The notes beneath the pieces are model-generated. The model was not told where the DNA came from and did no database searches. It was given only the letters and a program-made list of their open reading frames with translations. A DNA stretch of 64,000 bases from Yoonia sp. BS5-3 (GTDB taxonomy: Bacteria > Pseudomonadota > Alphaproteobacteria > Rhodobacterales > Rhodobacteraceae). Below, one piece after another: positions 7,544 to 15,084 of this stretch. The translations under genes and the position numbers were made by a program. The first letter of the stretch is position 1; each line of letters starts with the position of its first letter. The stretch lies in the NCBI RefSeq assembly GCF_038069655.2, contig NZ_CP150951.2:3064001-3128000 (forward strand). Direction: 5' to 3'.

Positions 7544-8032
7544 TTAATGCCCGTCATGGCCGCTATGATCGTCGTGCCCGCTGTGATCATGCCCGTCTAT
7601 GTCCCGCGTGACGATGTCAAAGCTGATTGGCACCTCGCCTGAGACCTCAAAGATCAGCGTCGCATCGACCGTTTCGCCTGCCACAAACGGCGCATCCCGC
7701 AGCCCCATGAACATTACATGCTGCCCGCCGGGCGCCAATGTTACCGTTTCACCTGCTGGAATGCTGATCCCGTCTTCCAGATGCACCATCCGGGCGACGC
7801 CTTCGCTGTTGAATTCGGTCGTGTGGATTTCGACCCGGGGGAAATCGGCCAAAACGCCGATCAGCTTGTCGTCGCTATCGCCCGTATTGGTGATCTCCAT
7901 AAAGCCGCCGCCTGCCATCGCAGAGGGCGCGGTTTCAAAGGCCTTGACCTGATTGATTTGCAGGGCTGGATCGGCAAAGGCCGGTTGGCTGAGCGCGCAA
8001 AATGCGGCCAGCGCGAAGGATGTACGTGTCAT
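7544..8032 (-). CDS. PCuAC periplasmic copper chaperone
   Basis: A 162-aa PCu(A)C (DUF461) protein that passes Cu(I) in the periplasm for oxidase assembly. A signal peptide (TSFALAAFCALSQPAFA) is followed by the beta-sandwich fold with the full copper motif: His70, Met82, His105 and Met107 (EIHTTEF, RMVHLEDG, HVMFMG). The C-terminus ends in a His-rich tail (DGHDHSGHDDHSGHDGH), which probably adds metal-binding capacity. It lies between DUF2946 and SCO1 genes on the same strand; partnership of PCuAC with SCO1 is well established for CuA metallation. Confidence 0.95.
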   Translation of the reverse strand: MTRTSFALAAFCALSQPAFADPALQINQVKAFETAPSAMAGGGFMEITNTGDSDDKLIGVLADFPRVEIHTTEFNSEGVARMVHLEDGISIPAGETVTLAPGGQHVMFMGLRDAPFVAGETVDATLIFEVSGEVPISFDIVTRDIDGHDHSGHDDHSGHDGH

Positions 8033-8109
8033 TACATGTGTCTTTCGTCATGAAGGATAGGCCTGCATCGTTTCATATCTGCAGGCAGTCTGAGATCGGT
8101 TTGGGTCGA

Positions 8110-8451
8110 TCAGACGAAAGGGGGCGCGCGGGCTGCGTGCGGCGCATAGGCTGCGGCGGTTTTCAGCTCCACCGCTGTGATCTTGCCCCTTGTTGCAATG
8201 CTTTGCCCGATCTGCCGGGCCGCAATTGCCATGCCGGGCAGGGCGCAGCCTTGGCTGATCACGCAGGCCGGGCATTCTTTGTGGATGCCTGCCGGACCGG
8301 TCCCATCCGTGCAAAGCGCGCCCAGATCGCCACCGGCCAGCACATATGCCTCAAGCTGGGCCTGTTTACCCGGTGGCAGCATGTGATGCCCCCAGCTGGT
8401 CAGCGCTAGGGCAACCAGCAAAGCGGCAGATATGATCCAGCGGGATATCAT
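8110..8451 (-). CDS. DUF2946-like exported protein of the copper cluster
   Basis: A 113-aa protein starting with a hydrophobic helix (WIISAALLVALALTSW) that may be a signal peptide or anchor. It then has a Cys cluster, CPACVISQGC (Cys60, Cys63, Cys69), like the CPACL motif of DUF2946 proteins, which often sit beside copper genes. The ATG at 8451 places the hydrophobic segment at the N-terminus; the frame is open further upstream to 8595, but the extra residues look like non-coding sequence. First gene of the minus-strand run into PCuAC and SCO1. A copper-binding role is inferred from the cysteines and context. Confidence 0.68.
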   Translation of the reverse strand: MISRWIISAALLVALALTSWGHHMLPPGKQAQLEAYVLAGGDLGALCTDGTGPAGIHKECPACVISQGCALPGMAIAARQIGQSIATRGKITAVELKTAAAYAPHAARAPPFV

Positions 8452-8699
8452 GTGGTGCGTTTGATCTTTCGGCGGTGATGGGTCAAGGCCCGACTTATGT
8501 GGCGGGGTACCTTCGGATGGATTTATCATGTCAGGTTGCGCAATCAATGCCGCTTGTATCCGAAAGGCCCTTGTGGGGCAAAGGGACGCAGACATGAATT
8601 GCGCATTTCCGTCGCCATTCAGTGTTAAATGAGACAGCCCGGTCCAAGAGCGCGCCTATGATGATCGCAACACGCATCATTATCGGAAGGAACACAAAA

Positions 8700-9668
8700 A
8701 TGTCAGAGCGCTTAACCAATACCCGTTCGTCGGTCCCGAGCCAGCCGCCTGGGAGCGTGACGGGCGCGGATAGTGTTGATGGGGAAGCAAATCGCCTGGC
8801 GGGGCAGGCTATGTCGGTCCATGAAGGCAAGAAGCCTGCAAGTGTTCGTGCAAAAGTCTCGGGTTTGATATCACAGGCTCGCAGTGCCTATAACCGCTTT
8901 ACCGCAAATTTTTCCGGCAAAAAGCCGACCGCATCTTCGGAGTTGCCGTCGGCCCAACAGCGGCAGGGCCCCCGGTTTTCAGATTTCTATTCGTCAGACG
9001 GGAGTATTTCTGAAAGTAGTACAGTAAAATGGACCAAACTTCTTTTCGAAGATTCGGAAACATCTGAGGATTCGGATACGGCAGGCGCGGGCAACAACGA
9101 CGATGCTGCGCAGCGCGGGACAGGTGGTTCAGCGAAACCAGCACTGGAAATCAGAAGTAAGCTCTTGCAACAATTTGATCCGCCGGCTGCCGAAACTCCG
9201 GTCACTGATGAAACTGCGGAGGTGACATCAGATCATGCAGGCGCTGCCGATGCTACGCAACGCAGGACAGATGGGGCGCCGCGACTTAACATGGCCACTC
9301 TTTTGAGAATGCAAGAACAGGCCAGTGAACATCCGAGTTTGTCAAGCGAAGCCCAGGGCGATACAGAGCCAGTTCAGCTGGAACAAGATGGTTCAGCAAA
9401 ACCACCGCTGGAAATCAGAAGTAAGCTTTTGCAACAATTTGATCCGCCAGCTGCCGAAACTCCGGTCACTGATGGAACTGTGCAGGTGAGATCGGATGAT
9501 GCAGCCGCTGCCGCTGAGCGTAGGCGGGATAGTATGGAGCTGGATGCATTTTTGTACGCTGATGCCAATGACGAGTCGGAGCAGTTTTGGGACAAGGCGC
9601 ATGCCGGTGAAGAATACGATCTTAAGAAATACTGGGGCGACCAAGAGGATGATGGGTCCGAGGTATAA
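8700..9668 (+). CDS. Acidic, repeat-containing orphan protein
   Basis: A 322-aa protein I do not recognise. The start at 8700 has GGAAGG nine bases upstream, better than the upstream in-frame start at 8622. The sequence is Ser/Ala/Asp/Glu-rich and probably mostly disordered. It carries two nearly identical units, ALEIRSKLLQQFDPPAAETP and PLEIRSKLLQQFDPPAAETP, 88 residues apart. Between them lies a diverged unit, RLNMATLLRMQEQ, each introduced by a DG/GG turn. Thus about three modules each offer one short amphipathic helix. No signal peptide or membrane helix. The C-terminus is acidic (WGDQEDDGSEV). It could be a scaffold or secreted effector; it lies 4.5 kb from the eCIS operon, but no link is shown. 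Confidence 0.65.
   Translation: MSERLTNTRSSVPSQPPGSVTGADSVDGEANRLAGQAMSVHEGKKPASVRAKVSGLISQARSAYNRFTANFSGKKPTASSELPSAQQRQGPRFSDFYSSDGSISESSTVKWTKLLFEDSETSEDSDTAGAGNNDDAAQRGTGGSAKPALEIRSKLLQQFDPPAAETPVTDETAEVTSDHAGAADATQRRTDGAPRLNMATLLRMQEQASEHPSLSSEAQGDTEPVQLEQDGSAKPPLEIRSKLLQQFDPPAAETPVTDGTVQVRSDDAAAAAERRRDSMELDAFLYADANDESEQFWDKAHAGEEYDLKKYWGDQEDDGSEV
9126..9240 (+). repeat. Intragenic direct repeat, copy 1
   Basis: About 115 bp within the acidic orphan gene, repeated at 9390-9504 (264 bp, 88 codons, further on) with only scattered changes. The high identity at DNA level implies a fairly recent in-frame duplication. Confidence 0.8.
9390..9504 (+). repeat. Intragenic direct repeat, copy 2
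   Basis: Second copy of the 115-bp unit at 9126-9240. It encodes the same EIRSKLLQQFDPPAAETPVT core. Confidence 0.8.
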
Positions 9669-9682
9669 CACTGCGCCGTAGA

Positions 9683-9723
9683 AAAAAGGGCCCTCTCATC
9701 AAAGTCTGATGTGAGGGCCCTTT
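9683..9723. terminator. Bidirectional terminator between convergent genes
   Basis: AAAGGGCCCTC, TCATCA and a matching right half (TGATG, TGAGGGCCCTTT) form a long hairpin. The T run is stronger on the minus strand (six T), so it serves the PotD-like gene best, but it lies between convergent ends and can serve both. Confidence 0.83.
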
Positions 9724-9754
9724 GCGCCAAAGGCGCATGAAACGAAAGCGTCCC

Positions 9755-10795
9755 TTAGAAACCGGCTTTGATCAGCTCAAAGGTTTCCGCCTGCCGCTCG
9801 CGCAGTTCATTGCTCATTGGCAATTGCGCCAAAACAGGCACGTCAATCACCCCAAGCCCGGACGCTTCGAGGTCGTCGGCGGTCACTTCGGATGTCAGCG
9901 CGGCCGCATTGGAGGACCCATAGCCTGCATCAAGCAGCGGCAGGACCGAACTTTCGGCCAGCATGGCGTTGATATAATCATAGGCCTTGTCTTCGCTGCC
10001 TTGCCCTTTGGCCATGTTCACATATCCGCAAAGCCAGAGCGATGATCCCTCGGCGGCTTCGCGTTGAAAGGCGATGGGCCGACCTTCTTCCACCATTGTC
10101 GGATAGGTTTCGTTCCAGGCCCAGCTGACCAAGATCTCACCCGATGCCAGCAATTGCGCCAGTTCTGCCGGATCCGTCCAGTAGGTCCGCAGGTTCGGAT
10201 GCACCGCGCGCAGCCAGTCTGAGGCCGCTTCGAATTGTGCATCCGTGGCGGTGGTCCAGTTATCAACGCCGGTTGCCAGATAAGCCAGCGCATAGGCGTC
10301 ATCCACATTGTCCGGCAGTGTCAGCCGCCCCGCATAGGCGGGGTTTGTGAAGACGTTCAGGCTGGCCACGTCCTCGGCCGGGACCTGATCTGGGTTATAG
10401 GCGATCGCGGTTGAGCCGAAATCGGTTGGGATAAAATAGGTGCCATCGCCGCCGACATCGGTGCCGGTCAAATTGCTGTCCAGATCCGCATAGGCGGGGA
10501 TTCTGGCGGTGTCCCAAGGTTCGATAATGCCGCTTTCGGTCCATTTGCTGACCGAGCCTGCGCAGATATGTGTCACATCAGCGGCGAAACCGGCGCGGAT
10601 TTTCTGGAACGCCTCATCCTCATCCCCGAAAAAGGAAAAAGTCGGGCTATCCCCATGGGCTGCGATATAATCTTGGTGAAATGCAGGGTCTTCAAAGCCC
10701 GAATAGTCAAAGACCAAAAGGTCTGCGTCCTGGGCCGTCGCTGCGGTGGTCAGGACGAGGACTGATACAGCCCCAAGATACGTGGTGCGATTCAT
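9755..10795 (-). CDS. PotD-like ABC transporter substrate-binding protein (orphan)
   Basis: A 346-aa periplasmic binding protein of the spermidine/putrescine (PotD) type. A signal peptide (YLGAVSVLVLTTAATA) is followed by LLVFDYSGFEDPAF, the FFGDEDEAFQKIRAGFAAD region, DVTHICAGSVSKWTESG and the hinge YFIPTDFGSTAIAYNPDQV. The C-terminus ELRERQAETFELIKAGF matches family members that bind polyamines or related small ligands. No permease or ATPase lies nearby, so it must work with a transporter encoded elsewhere or be a leftover. The substrate cannot be told from sequence alone. It is flanked by a shared terminator downstream. Confidence 0.86.
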   Translation of the reverse strand: MNRTTYLGAVSVLVLTTAATAQDADLLVFDYSGFEDPAFHQDYIAAHGDSPTFSFFGDEDEAFQKIRAGFAADVTHICAGSVSKWTESGIIEPWDTARIPAYADLDSNLTGTDVGGDGTYFIPTDFGSTAIAYNPDQVPAEDVASLNVFTNPAYAGRLTLPDNVDDAYALAYLATGVDNWTTATDAQFEAASDWLRAVHPNLRTYWTDPAELAQLLASGEILVSWAWNETYPTMVEEGRPIAFQREAAEGSSLWLCGYVNMAKGQGSEDKAYDYINAMLAESSVLPLLDAGYGSSNAAALTSEVTADDLEASGLGVIDVPVLAQLPMSNELRERQAETFELIKAGF

Positions 10796-10936
10796 GATAG
10801 GGTCTCCCGATTACGCTTTGACGGGCAAGCTAGAATTGCTGCATCGCGGCGGCAAGGGGAAAATGCCAGAGTATCGTTAGGTTTTGCAGCCATCCGCGCA
10901 GACCATCCGTCTCTGATCGAACAGCAAAAAAGTGAC

Positions 10937-10968
10937 TTGACCCTGACACTAGCGTCAAACCGTTAAGG
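10937..10968 (+). promoter_or_regulatory. Candidate MerR-type promoter/operator of the SDR-MerR unit
   Basis: TTGACCC with a dyad (TTGAC at 10937-10941 and GTCAA at 10954-10958) is followed by TTAAGG about 20 bp after the -35 box. An over-long spacer that carries the dyad is typical of MerR-controlled promoters. It precedes the SDR gene, which is followed by a merR gene. Assignment inferred. Confidence 0.45.
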
Positions 10969-11018
10969 CTGGCGCTGCGTCACGATGATGCACAGGTTTT
11001 AGATAGGAAAAAGACGAC

Positions 11019-11783
11019 ATGACACAAAACAACCTTTGGCAAGATAAGGTCGCGATTGTGACCGGCGGTAGCGCAGGTATCGGCGCGGCGACAGCACATG
11101 CGCTTGCCCTGGAAGGTGCGCGCGTGCTGATCACCGGGCGTGACCCTGACAAGCTGTCCCGCGTGGCTGCAGACAGTGATACCATCGAGCCCTTGCAGGT
11201 CGACAGTGCTGACCCTCACAATGCCGCCCGCATTGTCCAGGCGGCCACCGATCGCTGGGGCCGTCTGGACCTGATCGTGAATAATGCGGGCGCGGGCCAG
11301 CCTTTGCCGATCCCCGCCTATGATGCTGATATCATCATGAAAATGGCGGCGGTTAACATCGCGGCCCCGTCGCTGTTGTTAAAAGCGGGCCTTGCCGCTT
11401 TGCGCGAAAGCAAAGGTGCTGTGGTGAACGTTGGCACAGCTGCGTCCCGCATGTCAGCGCCGATGATGGCGCATTACACAGCGACCAAGGCTGCATTGGA
11501 TCAGTTGACCAGATCATGGGCCATCGAATTGGCCGGTGATGGTATCCGTGTGAACGCTGTGGCCCCTGGGCCCGTCAAGACCGGCGCTTTGACCGGGATG
11601 ATGGGGTTGCCTGATCAGATGGCCCAGCAGATCGAGCAGCAAGAAGCGGCAGAAGTTCCATTAGGCCGCCGGGGCATGACAGGTGACATTGTCCCGTGGA
11701 TCTTGCGTTTGGGAAGTGCCGAAAACGCGTGGTTGACGGGGCAGGTTATTGCTGTCGATGGTGGTTGGTCACAGCGAATTTGA
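11019..11783 (+). CDS. SDR-family oxidoreductase
   Basis: A 254-aa classical short-chain dehydrogenase/reductase. It shows the cofactor motif TGGSAGIG (15-22), NNAG (88-91), a catalytic-region Ser (about 143, in NVGTAAS) and YTATK (Tyr153, Lys157), ending with TGQVIAVDGGWSQRI. An Arg just after beta-2 (GRDPDKLSR) suggests NADP(H) preference. Substrate unknown. It is preceded by a candidate MerR-type operator and followed about 100 bp later by a MerR regulator on the same strand, so it is probably that regulator's target. Confidence 0.92.
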   Translation: MTQNNLWQDKVAIVTGGSAGIGAATAHALALEGARVLITGRDPDKLSRVAADSDTIEPLQVDSADPHNAARIVQAATDRWGRLDLIVNNAGAGQPLPIPAYDADIIMKMAAVNIAAPSLLLKAGLAALRESKGAVVNVGTAASRMSAPMMAHYTATKAALDQLTRSWAIELAGDGIRVNAVAPGPVKTGALTGMMGLPDQMAQQIEQQEAAEVPLGRRGMTGDIVPWILRLGSAENAWLTGQVIAVDGGWSQRI

Positions 11784-11885
11784 CGCAGCACTTTGGCTGG
11801 GCGAATGGGCAACCTTCGCCTGGCTCCCTTGATGCCCTTTGACTGCGTTTCCATATAGGATCGGTCGAAGCGGAGAGGGATCAAT

Positions 11886-12257
11886 ATGCAGGCGAAAGAG
11901 GCAGCTGCCCATCTGGGCATTACACCGCGCATTTTGCGCCATTATGAAAAAGAAGGTCTGATGGATGTCGCCCGTTTGGTGAATGGATACCGCAGCTACG
12001 GCGCAGCGGATCTGCGCCGTGCGCGCCGTATTCGTGACTTCATTGCATCTGGTTTTTCGACCCGCGAAATTCGTGCCATGCGCGCGTGCCTATCAGATGA
12101 TGCCGACGGCCCGTGCGAAGGAGGTATTGAAAAGATGGTCGCGAAGCTGGCGCATATTGACCGCCTCATGTCTGACCTGCACGCACGCCGCCAGTCTGTG
12201 CTTGATCGCATTGAAGATTTGCAAAGGGCGCCCCTTGTTGCTGCGTCGCAGGATTGA
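11886..12257 (+). CDS. MerR-family transcriptional regulator
   Basis: A 123-aa regulator with an N-terminal MerR winged helix (KEAAAHLGITPRILRHYEKEGL, NGYRSYGAADLRRARRIR, FSTREIRAMRACL) and a C-terminal coiled coil (IEKMVAKLAHIDRLMSDLHARRQSVLDRIEDLQ). The metal-binding cysteines of the mercury/copper/zinc types are not seen; only Cys residues in CLSDDADGPCEGG are present, recalling the one- or two-Cys loops of general MerR proteins. It probably controls the SDR gene upstream and itself. Confidence 0.88.
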   Translation: MQAKEAAAHLGITPRILRHYEKEGLMDVARLVNGYRSYGAADLRRARRIRDFIASGFSTREIRAMRACLSDDADGPCEGGIEKMVAKLAHIDRLMSDLHARRQSVLDRIEDLQRAPLVAASQD

Positions 12258-12284
12258 CCCACCGTATTGTCTTGTGATCACCCG

Positions 12285-13019
12285 CTACTTGGTTTTTTCG
12301 GCCCGCGCTGCAAAGACGCTTTGCGCAAGGTTTTGCGTTTCTTCTTCCAGCGCCGTCAGGGCCGTGGCCGTTGCTTGCCCGTCTGAGGCCGCGATTGCGT
12401 CGGCGATTTGCGTGTGCAGCGCGACGATCTTTTCCCGGTCCCGTGCCCCGAAGGTAATCATGTTCATCAAGGGTTGCATCGCCTCGACCGCCCCCGCCAG
12501 TTGATAGGACAAGACCGGGTTGCCCGCCGCATCGACCAATGCCCGGTGAAAGGCCACATCTGAGGCGCAAAAGGCTTCATCCGTCAGGCCCGGTTGCGCC
12601 TGACGATGTGCCTCGGCCCGCATTGTCGCCAAATGATCGGCCGTCCGCCTTTGGGCCGAGTAGGGCGCGCAGGCCCGTTCAAGCGCGTAACGCGCCTCGC
12701 ATGCCGTGGCGAAACTGACATCATTCATCGATAATAGCAGGGTCGAGGTGGTGATTTGCTGGCCATATGCCTCTTCAAAGCGCAGGCGGTTCACAAAGGC
12801 CCCGCCCGTGGCCCCGCGCTGGGTGCGGATCAAGGATTGCGCGGCCAGCCGTTTCAGCGCTTCGCGCACGGTGGGGCGCGAGACGTCGAATTGCTCGGCC
12901 AGTTCGGCCTCGGATGGCAGGCGTTCGTCAACCGGCAACGCGCCCGAGATGATCGCGTCGCGGATTGCCTTGGCGATTTGCGCAGAAAGGTCTGCGGGGT
13001 TTGAGGGGTCAATTTTCAT
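12285..13019 (-). CDS. FadR/GntR-family regulator, likely of the DMSP operon (DmdR-like)
   Basis: A 244-aa GntR regulator. The N-terminal winged helix (AIRDAIISGALPVDERLPSE, AELAEQFDVSRPTVREALKRL, GATGGAFV) is followed by a C-terminal FCD ligand domain (RYALERACAPYSA, DVAFHRALVDAAGNPVL, HTQIADAIAASDG). It is transcribed away from DUF2182-DUF1326-DinB-dmdA-acuI. Two FadR-type palindromes lie in the 68-bp gap between the two starts. In other roseobacters a GntR gene sits next to dmdA-acuI, which supports control of this operon by a DMSP-derived ligand. The ligand itself is inferred. Confidence 0.9.
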   Translation of the reverse strand: MKIDPSNPADLSAQIAKAIRDAIISGALPVDERLPSEAELAEQFDVSRPTVREALKRLAAQSLIRTQRGATGGAFVNRLRFEEAYGQQITTSTLLLSMNDVSFATACEARYALERACAPYSAQRRTADHLATMRAEAHRQAQPGLTDEAFCASDVAFHRALVDAAGNPVLSYQLAGAVEAMQPLMNMITFGARDREKIVALHTQIADAIAASDGQATATALTALEEETQNLAQSVFAARAEKTK

Positions 13020-13044
13020 TTGTCAGACAATTAAACGTCTGACA
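13020..13044. promoter_or_regulatory. Paired FadR/GntR operators in the divergent promoter
   Basis: TTGTCAGACAA (13020-13030) fits the FadR-family consensus TNGTNNNACNA exactly. It is followed at 13037-13044 by GTCTGACA, which makes a perfect 8-bp inverted repeat with TGTCAGAC. The site touches the start codon of the gntR gene and lies 44 bp before the DUF2182 start, so binding could repress both directions. Confidence 0.75.
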
Positions 13045-13087
13045 TATCATTGCGCAAGTCTTGAGTCGCGTTTGGGAGGACGCCCCG

Positions 13088-13855
13088 GTGCCGCATTTGA
13101 TCCGCTCATCTCTGTGGTTGGCCTTTTTCGGGGCCATTCTGGCTGCGTGGTGGATGATGTATGTCATGGCCGTGGATATGAATCTGGACTTGCTGGGCCG
13201 CCCTAATTTGATCGAGCAGGAAATGGCGGAAATGTACCCCCGCACGTCGATGACTATGCCCATGGCGCGTTTTGGTCCGCTGTTTGCAATGTGGGCGATT
13301 ATGATGGCTGCGATGATGTTGCCGACGCTGGTGCCGACGCTGACGACCTATGAACGCCTGATCGTGAGTGCAGAGGGCAGCCGTGCCGGATGGTGTGGTT
13401 TAGTGCTTGGTTATTTCATTGTTTGGGTCGGGTTTGCAGCCGTGATCGCGGGCGTACAGCTTGTCCTACTCTATGGTGGATTTATCAATATGATGGGGGT
13501 CGCCGAGATTTGGCTGTCTGCGCTGTTATTGATTATTGTTGGGGCGTTTCAATTTACCCGTATCAAAGAGGTGTGCCATGGCGTTTGCCATGCCCCGATG
13601 ACCTACTTCTTGGGCCATTGGAAAACCGGATTTGGTGGTGGCTTGCGTATGGGGCTGGGCCTTGGTGCGTTTTGTGTGGTGTGCTGCTGGGGCTTCATGG
13701 CACTTGGTTTTGTAGGTGGCGTGATGAGCCTGTTATGGATGGGTCTGGCCACGCTGTTGATGATTTTCGAAAAACTGCCCGACATTGGGCATCATGTGAT
13801 TAAGCCAACCGGGGTGCTGTTAATTGCAGCGGGTTTGGCTTTGGTGATTTTATAA
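13088..13855 (+). CDS. DUF2182 integral membrane protein
   Basis: A 255-aa membrane protein of the DUF2182 family (predicted metal-binding). It has about six to seven helices, with MWAIMMAAMMLPTLVPTLTTYER as the family signature, then VWVGFAAVIAGVQLVLL, FQFTRIKEVCHGVCHAPMTYFLGHW and the Cys/Met-rich FCVVCCWGFMALGFV. A GTG start at 13088 follows GGGAGGA by seven bases; the TTG at 13061 is weaker. First gene of the operon that leads into DUF1326, DinB, dmdA and acuI. DUF2182 and DUF1326 genes often pair in bacteria. A role in metal or thiol handling is inferred from the conserved Cys, His and Met. Confidence 0.88.
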   Translation: MPHLIRSSLWLAFFGAILAAWWMMYVMAVDMNLDLLGRPNLIEQEMAEMYPRTSMTMPMARFGPLFAMWAIMMAAMMLPTLVPTLTTYERLIVSAEGSRAGWCGLVLGYFIVWVGFAAVIAGVQLVLLYGGFINMMGVAEIWLSALLLIIVGAFQFTRIKEVCHGVCHAPMTYFLGHWKTGFGGGLRMGLGLGAFCVVCCWGFMALGFVGGVMSLLWMGLATLLMIFEKLPDIGHHVIKPTGVLLIAAGLALVIL

Positions 13856-13870
13856 GGAAAGGTACGAGAT

Positions 13871-14581
13871 ATGGCCGAGAACAACAGAGCCCCAAGCGAC
13901 CGGTTGCCGATCTCGCAGCGCATCGATCAGCGCATGGCAAGCAACCCGCTGCGCCGCAAGAAACAGCCCACCGAATGGGCCATCAAGGGCGAGCTGTTTC
14001 TGAACTGCTCTTGCACCGTTTTTTGCCCGTGTGTGGTCAGCCTTGGTGCCCATCCCCCGACCGAGGGTCATTGCCATGCCTGGATGGCGATCGCCATTGA
14101 TGAGGGACATTTTGAGGGCGAGCCGCTGGATGGGCTGAATGTGGGGCTTTTGGTGGATATCCCGGGCCGCATGGCCGAGGGCAATTGGAAAGTTGCCGCC
14201 TATGTTGATGAGCGTAGCACGCAGAAGGCTTATAACGGTATTCTAAAGATTTTCAGCGGCGTTGCCGGCGGCACGACGGGCCTGTTTACGATGCTGGTTT
14301 CCGAAATTATCGGAGCCGAGCGCGAAAAGGTTGAGATCGTCCGCGATGGCAATAAGCGTGGCATTTATATTGGCCGCAAGATCCAAGGCGAGATTGAAAC
14401 GATGCAGGGCGCCAGCCCGGACCATCCGGTCATGATCAGCAATTCAAAATATTGGATGGGCCCCGATATCATCGCCGCCCAAGGGACGAAATCACGGGTC
14501 CGCGATTATGGCCGTGTCTGGGATTTTGGCGGCAAATCCGCCGAGATTTGCCCGATTGACTGGAAGGGGCCCAAACCATGA
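13871..14581 (+). CDS. DUF1326 protein
   Basis: A 236-aa cytoplasmic protein of the DUF1326 family. After a basic N-terminus it shows the signature ELFLNCSCTVFCPCVVSLGA with four Cys (NCSC, CPC), then a GHCHAWMA strand. Later segments are IFSGVAGGTTGLFTMLVSE and NSKYWMGPDIIAA. The clustered Cys/His suggest a metal site. It starts 15 bp after the DUF2182 gene with AGGAAAGG upstream, and overlaps the DinB start by 4 bp, so it is translated as part of one unit. No enzyme activity is known for the family. Confidence 0.88.
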   Translation: MAENNRAPSDRLPISQRIDQRMASNPLRRKKQPTEWAIKGELFLNCSCTVFCPCVVSLGAHPPTEGHCHAWMAIAIDEGHFEGEPLDGLNVGLLVDIPGRMAEGNWKVAAYVDERSTQKAYNGILKIFSGVAGGTTGLFTMLVSEIIGAEREKVEIVRDGNKRGIYIGRKIQGEIETMQGASPDHPVMISNSKYWMGPDIIAAQGTKSRVRDYGRVWDFGGKSAEICPIDWKGPKP

Positions 14582-15084
14582 TCACGCCTGAATATTGTCA
14601 AACCATGGCCCGCTATAACGCCTGGCAAAATGACGGGCTACGCAAGATGATCCCTGAGATGGAGCTTGAGGAGTTGCACAAGGATCGCGGGGCCTTTTTC
14701 GGGTCGATCATGGCAACATTGAACCATCTACTATGGGGCGACACGCTTTGGATCAGTCGCTTTGATGGTGGCGCGGGGCCTCAGGTGCCCCCGGAAGAGC
14801 ATAAGGAAATGACCCCAACCCCAGCGGTTTGGGCGGCCGAACGGTTTCGTCTCGATGCGCGGATTACCCTATGGGCCAATAGCGTTAGCGCCATTGATCT
14901 GACCGGCGATCTGACTTGGTATTCCGGCATGTTTGATCGCGAGTTTTCGCGCCCCAGGGCGATTTGCGTGATGCAGCTGTTCAATCACCAGACCCATCAT
15001 CGCGGGCAGGTCCATGCGATGTTGACGGCTGCAGGTCAAAAGCCGCAGGATACCGATATCCCCTTCATCCCGGACAGCGCCTGA
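14578..15084 (+). CDS. DinB-family metalloprotein
   Basis: A 168-aa four-helix protein of the DinB/YfiT type. The metal triad is seen as His in TLNHLLWGD (about residue 50) and the pair in NHQTHHRGQVHAML near residue 138. Many members are thiol-dependent transferases or isomerases using mycothiol, bacillithiol or glutathione. The gene overlaps both neighbours: ATGA with DUF1326 and TGATG with dmdA. That tight coupling to dmdA suggests a task in DMSP or methylthiol metabolism, but no reaction can be assigned. Confidence 0.87.
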   Translation: MITPEYCQTMARYNAWQNDGLRKMIPEMELEELHKDRGAFFGSIMATLNHLLWGDTLWISRFDGGAGPQVPPEEHKEMTPTPAVWAAERFRLDARITLWANSVSAIDLTGDLTWYSGMFDREFSRPRAICVMQLFNHQTHHRGQVHAMLTAAGQKPQDTDIPFIPDSA

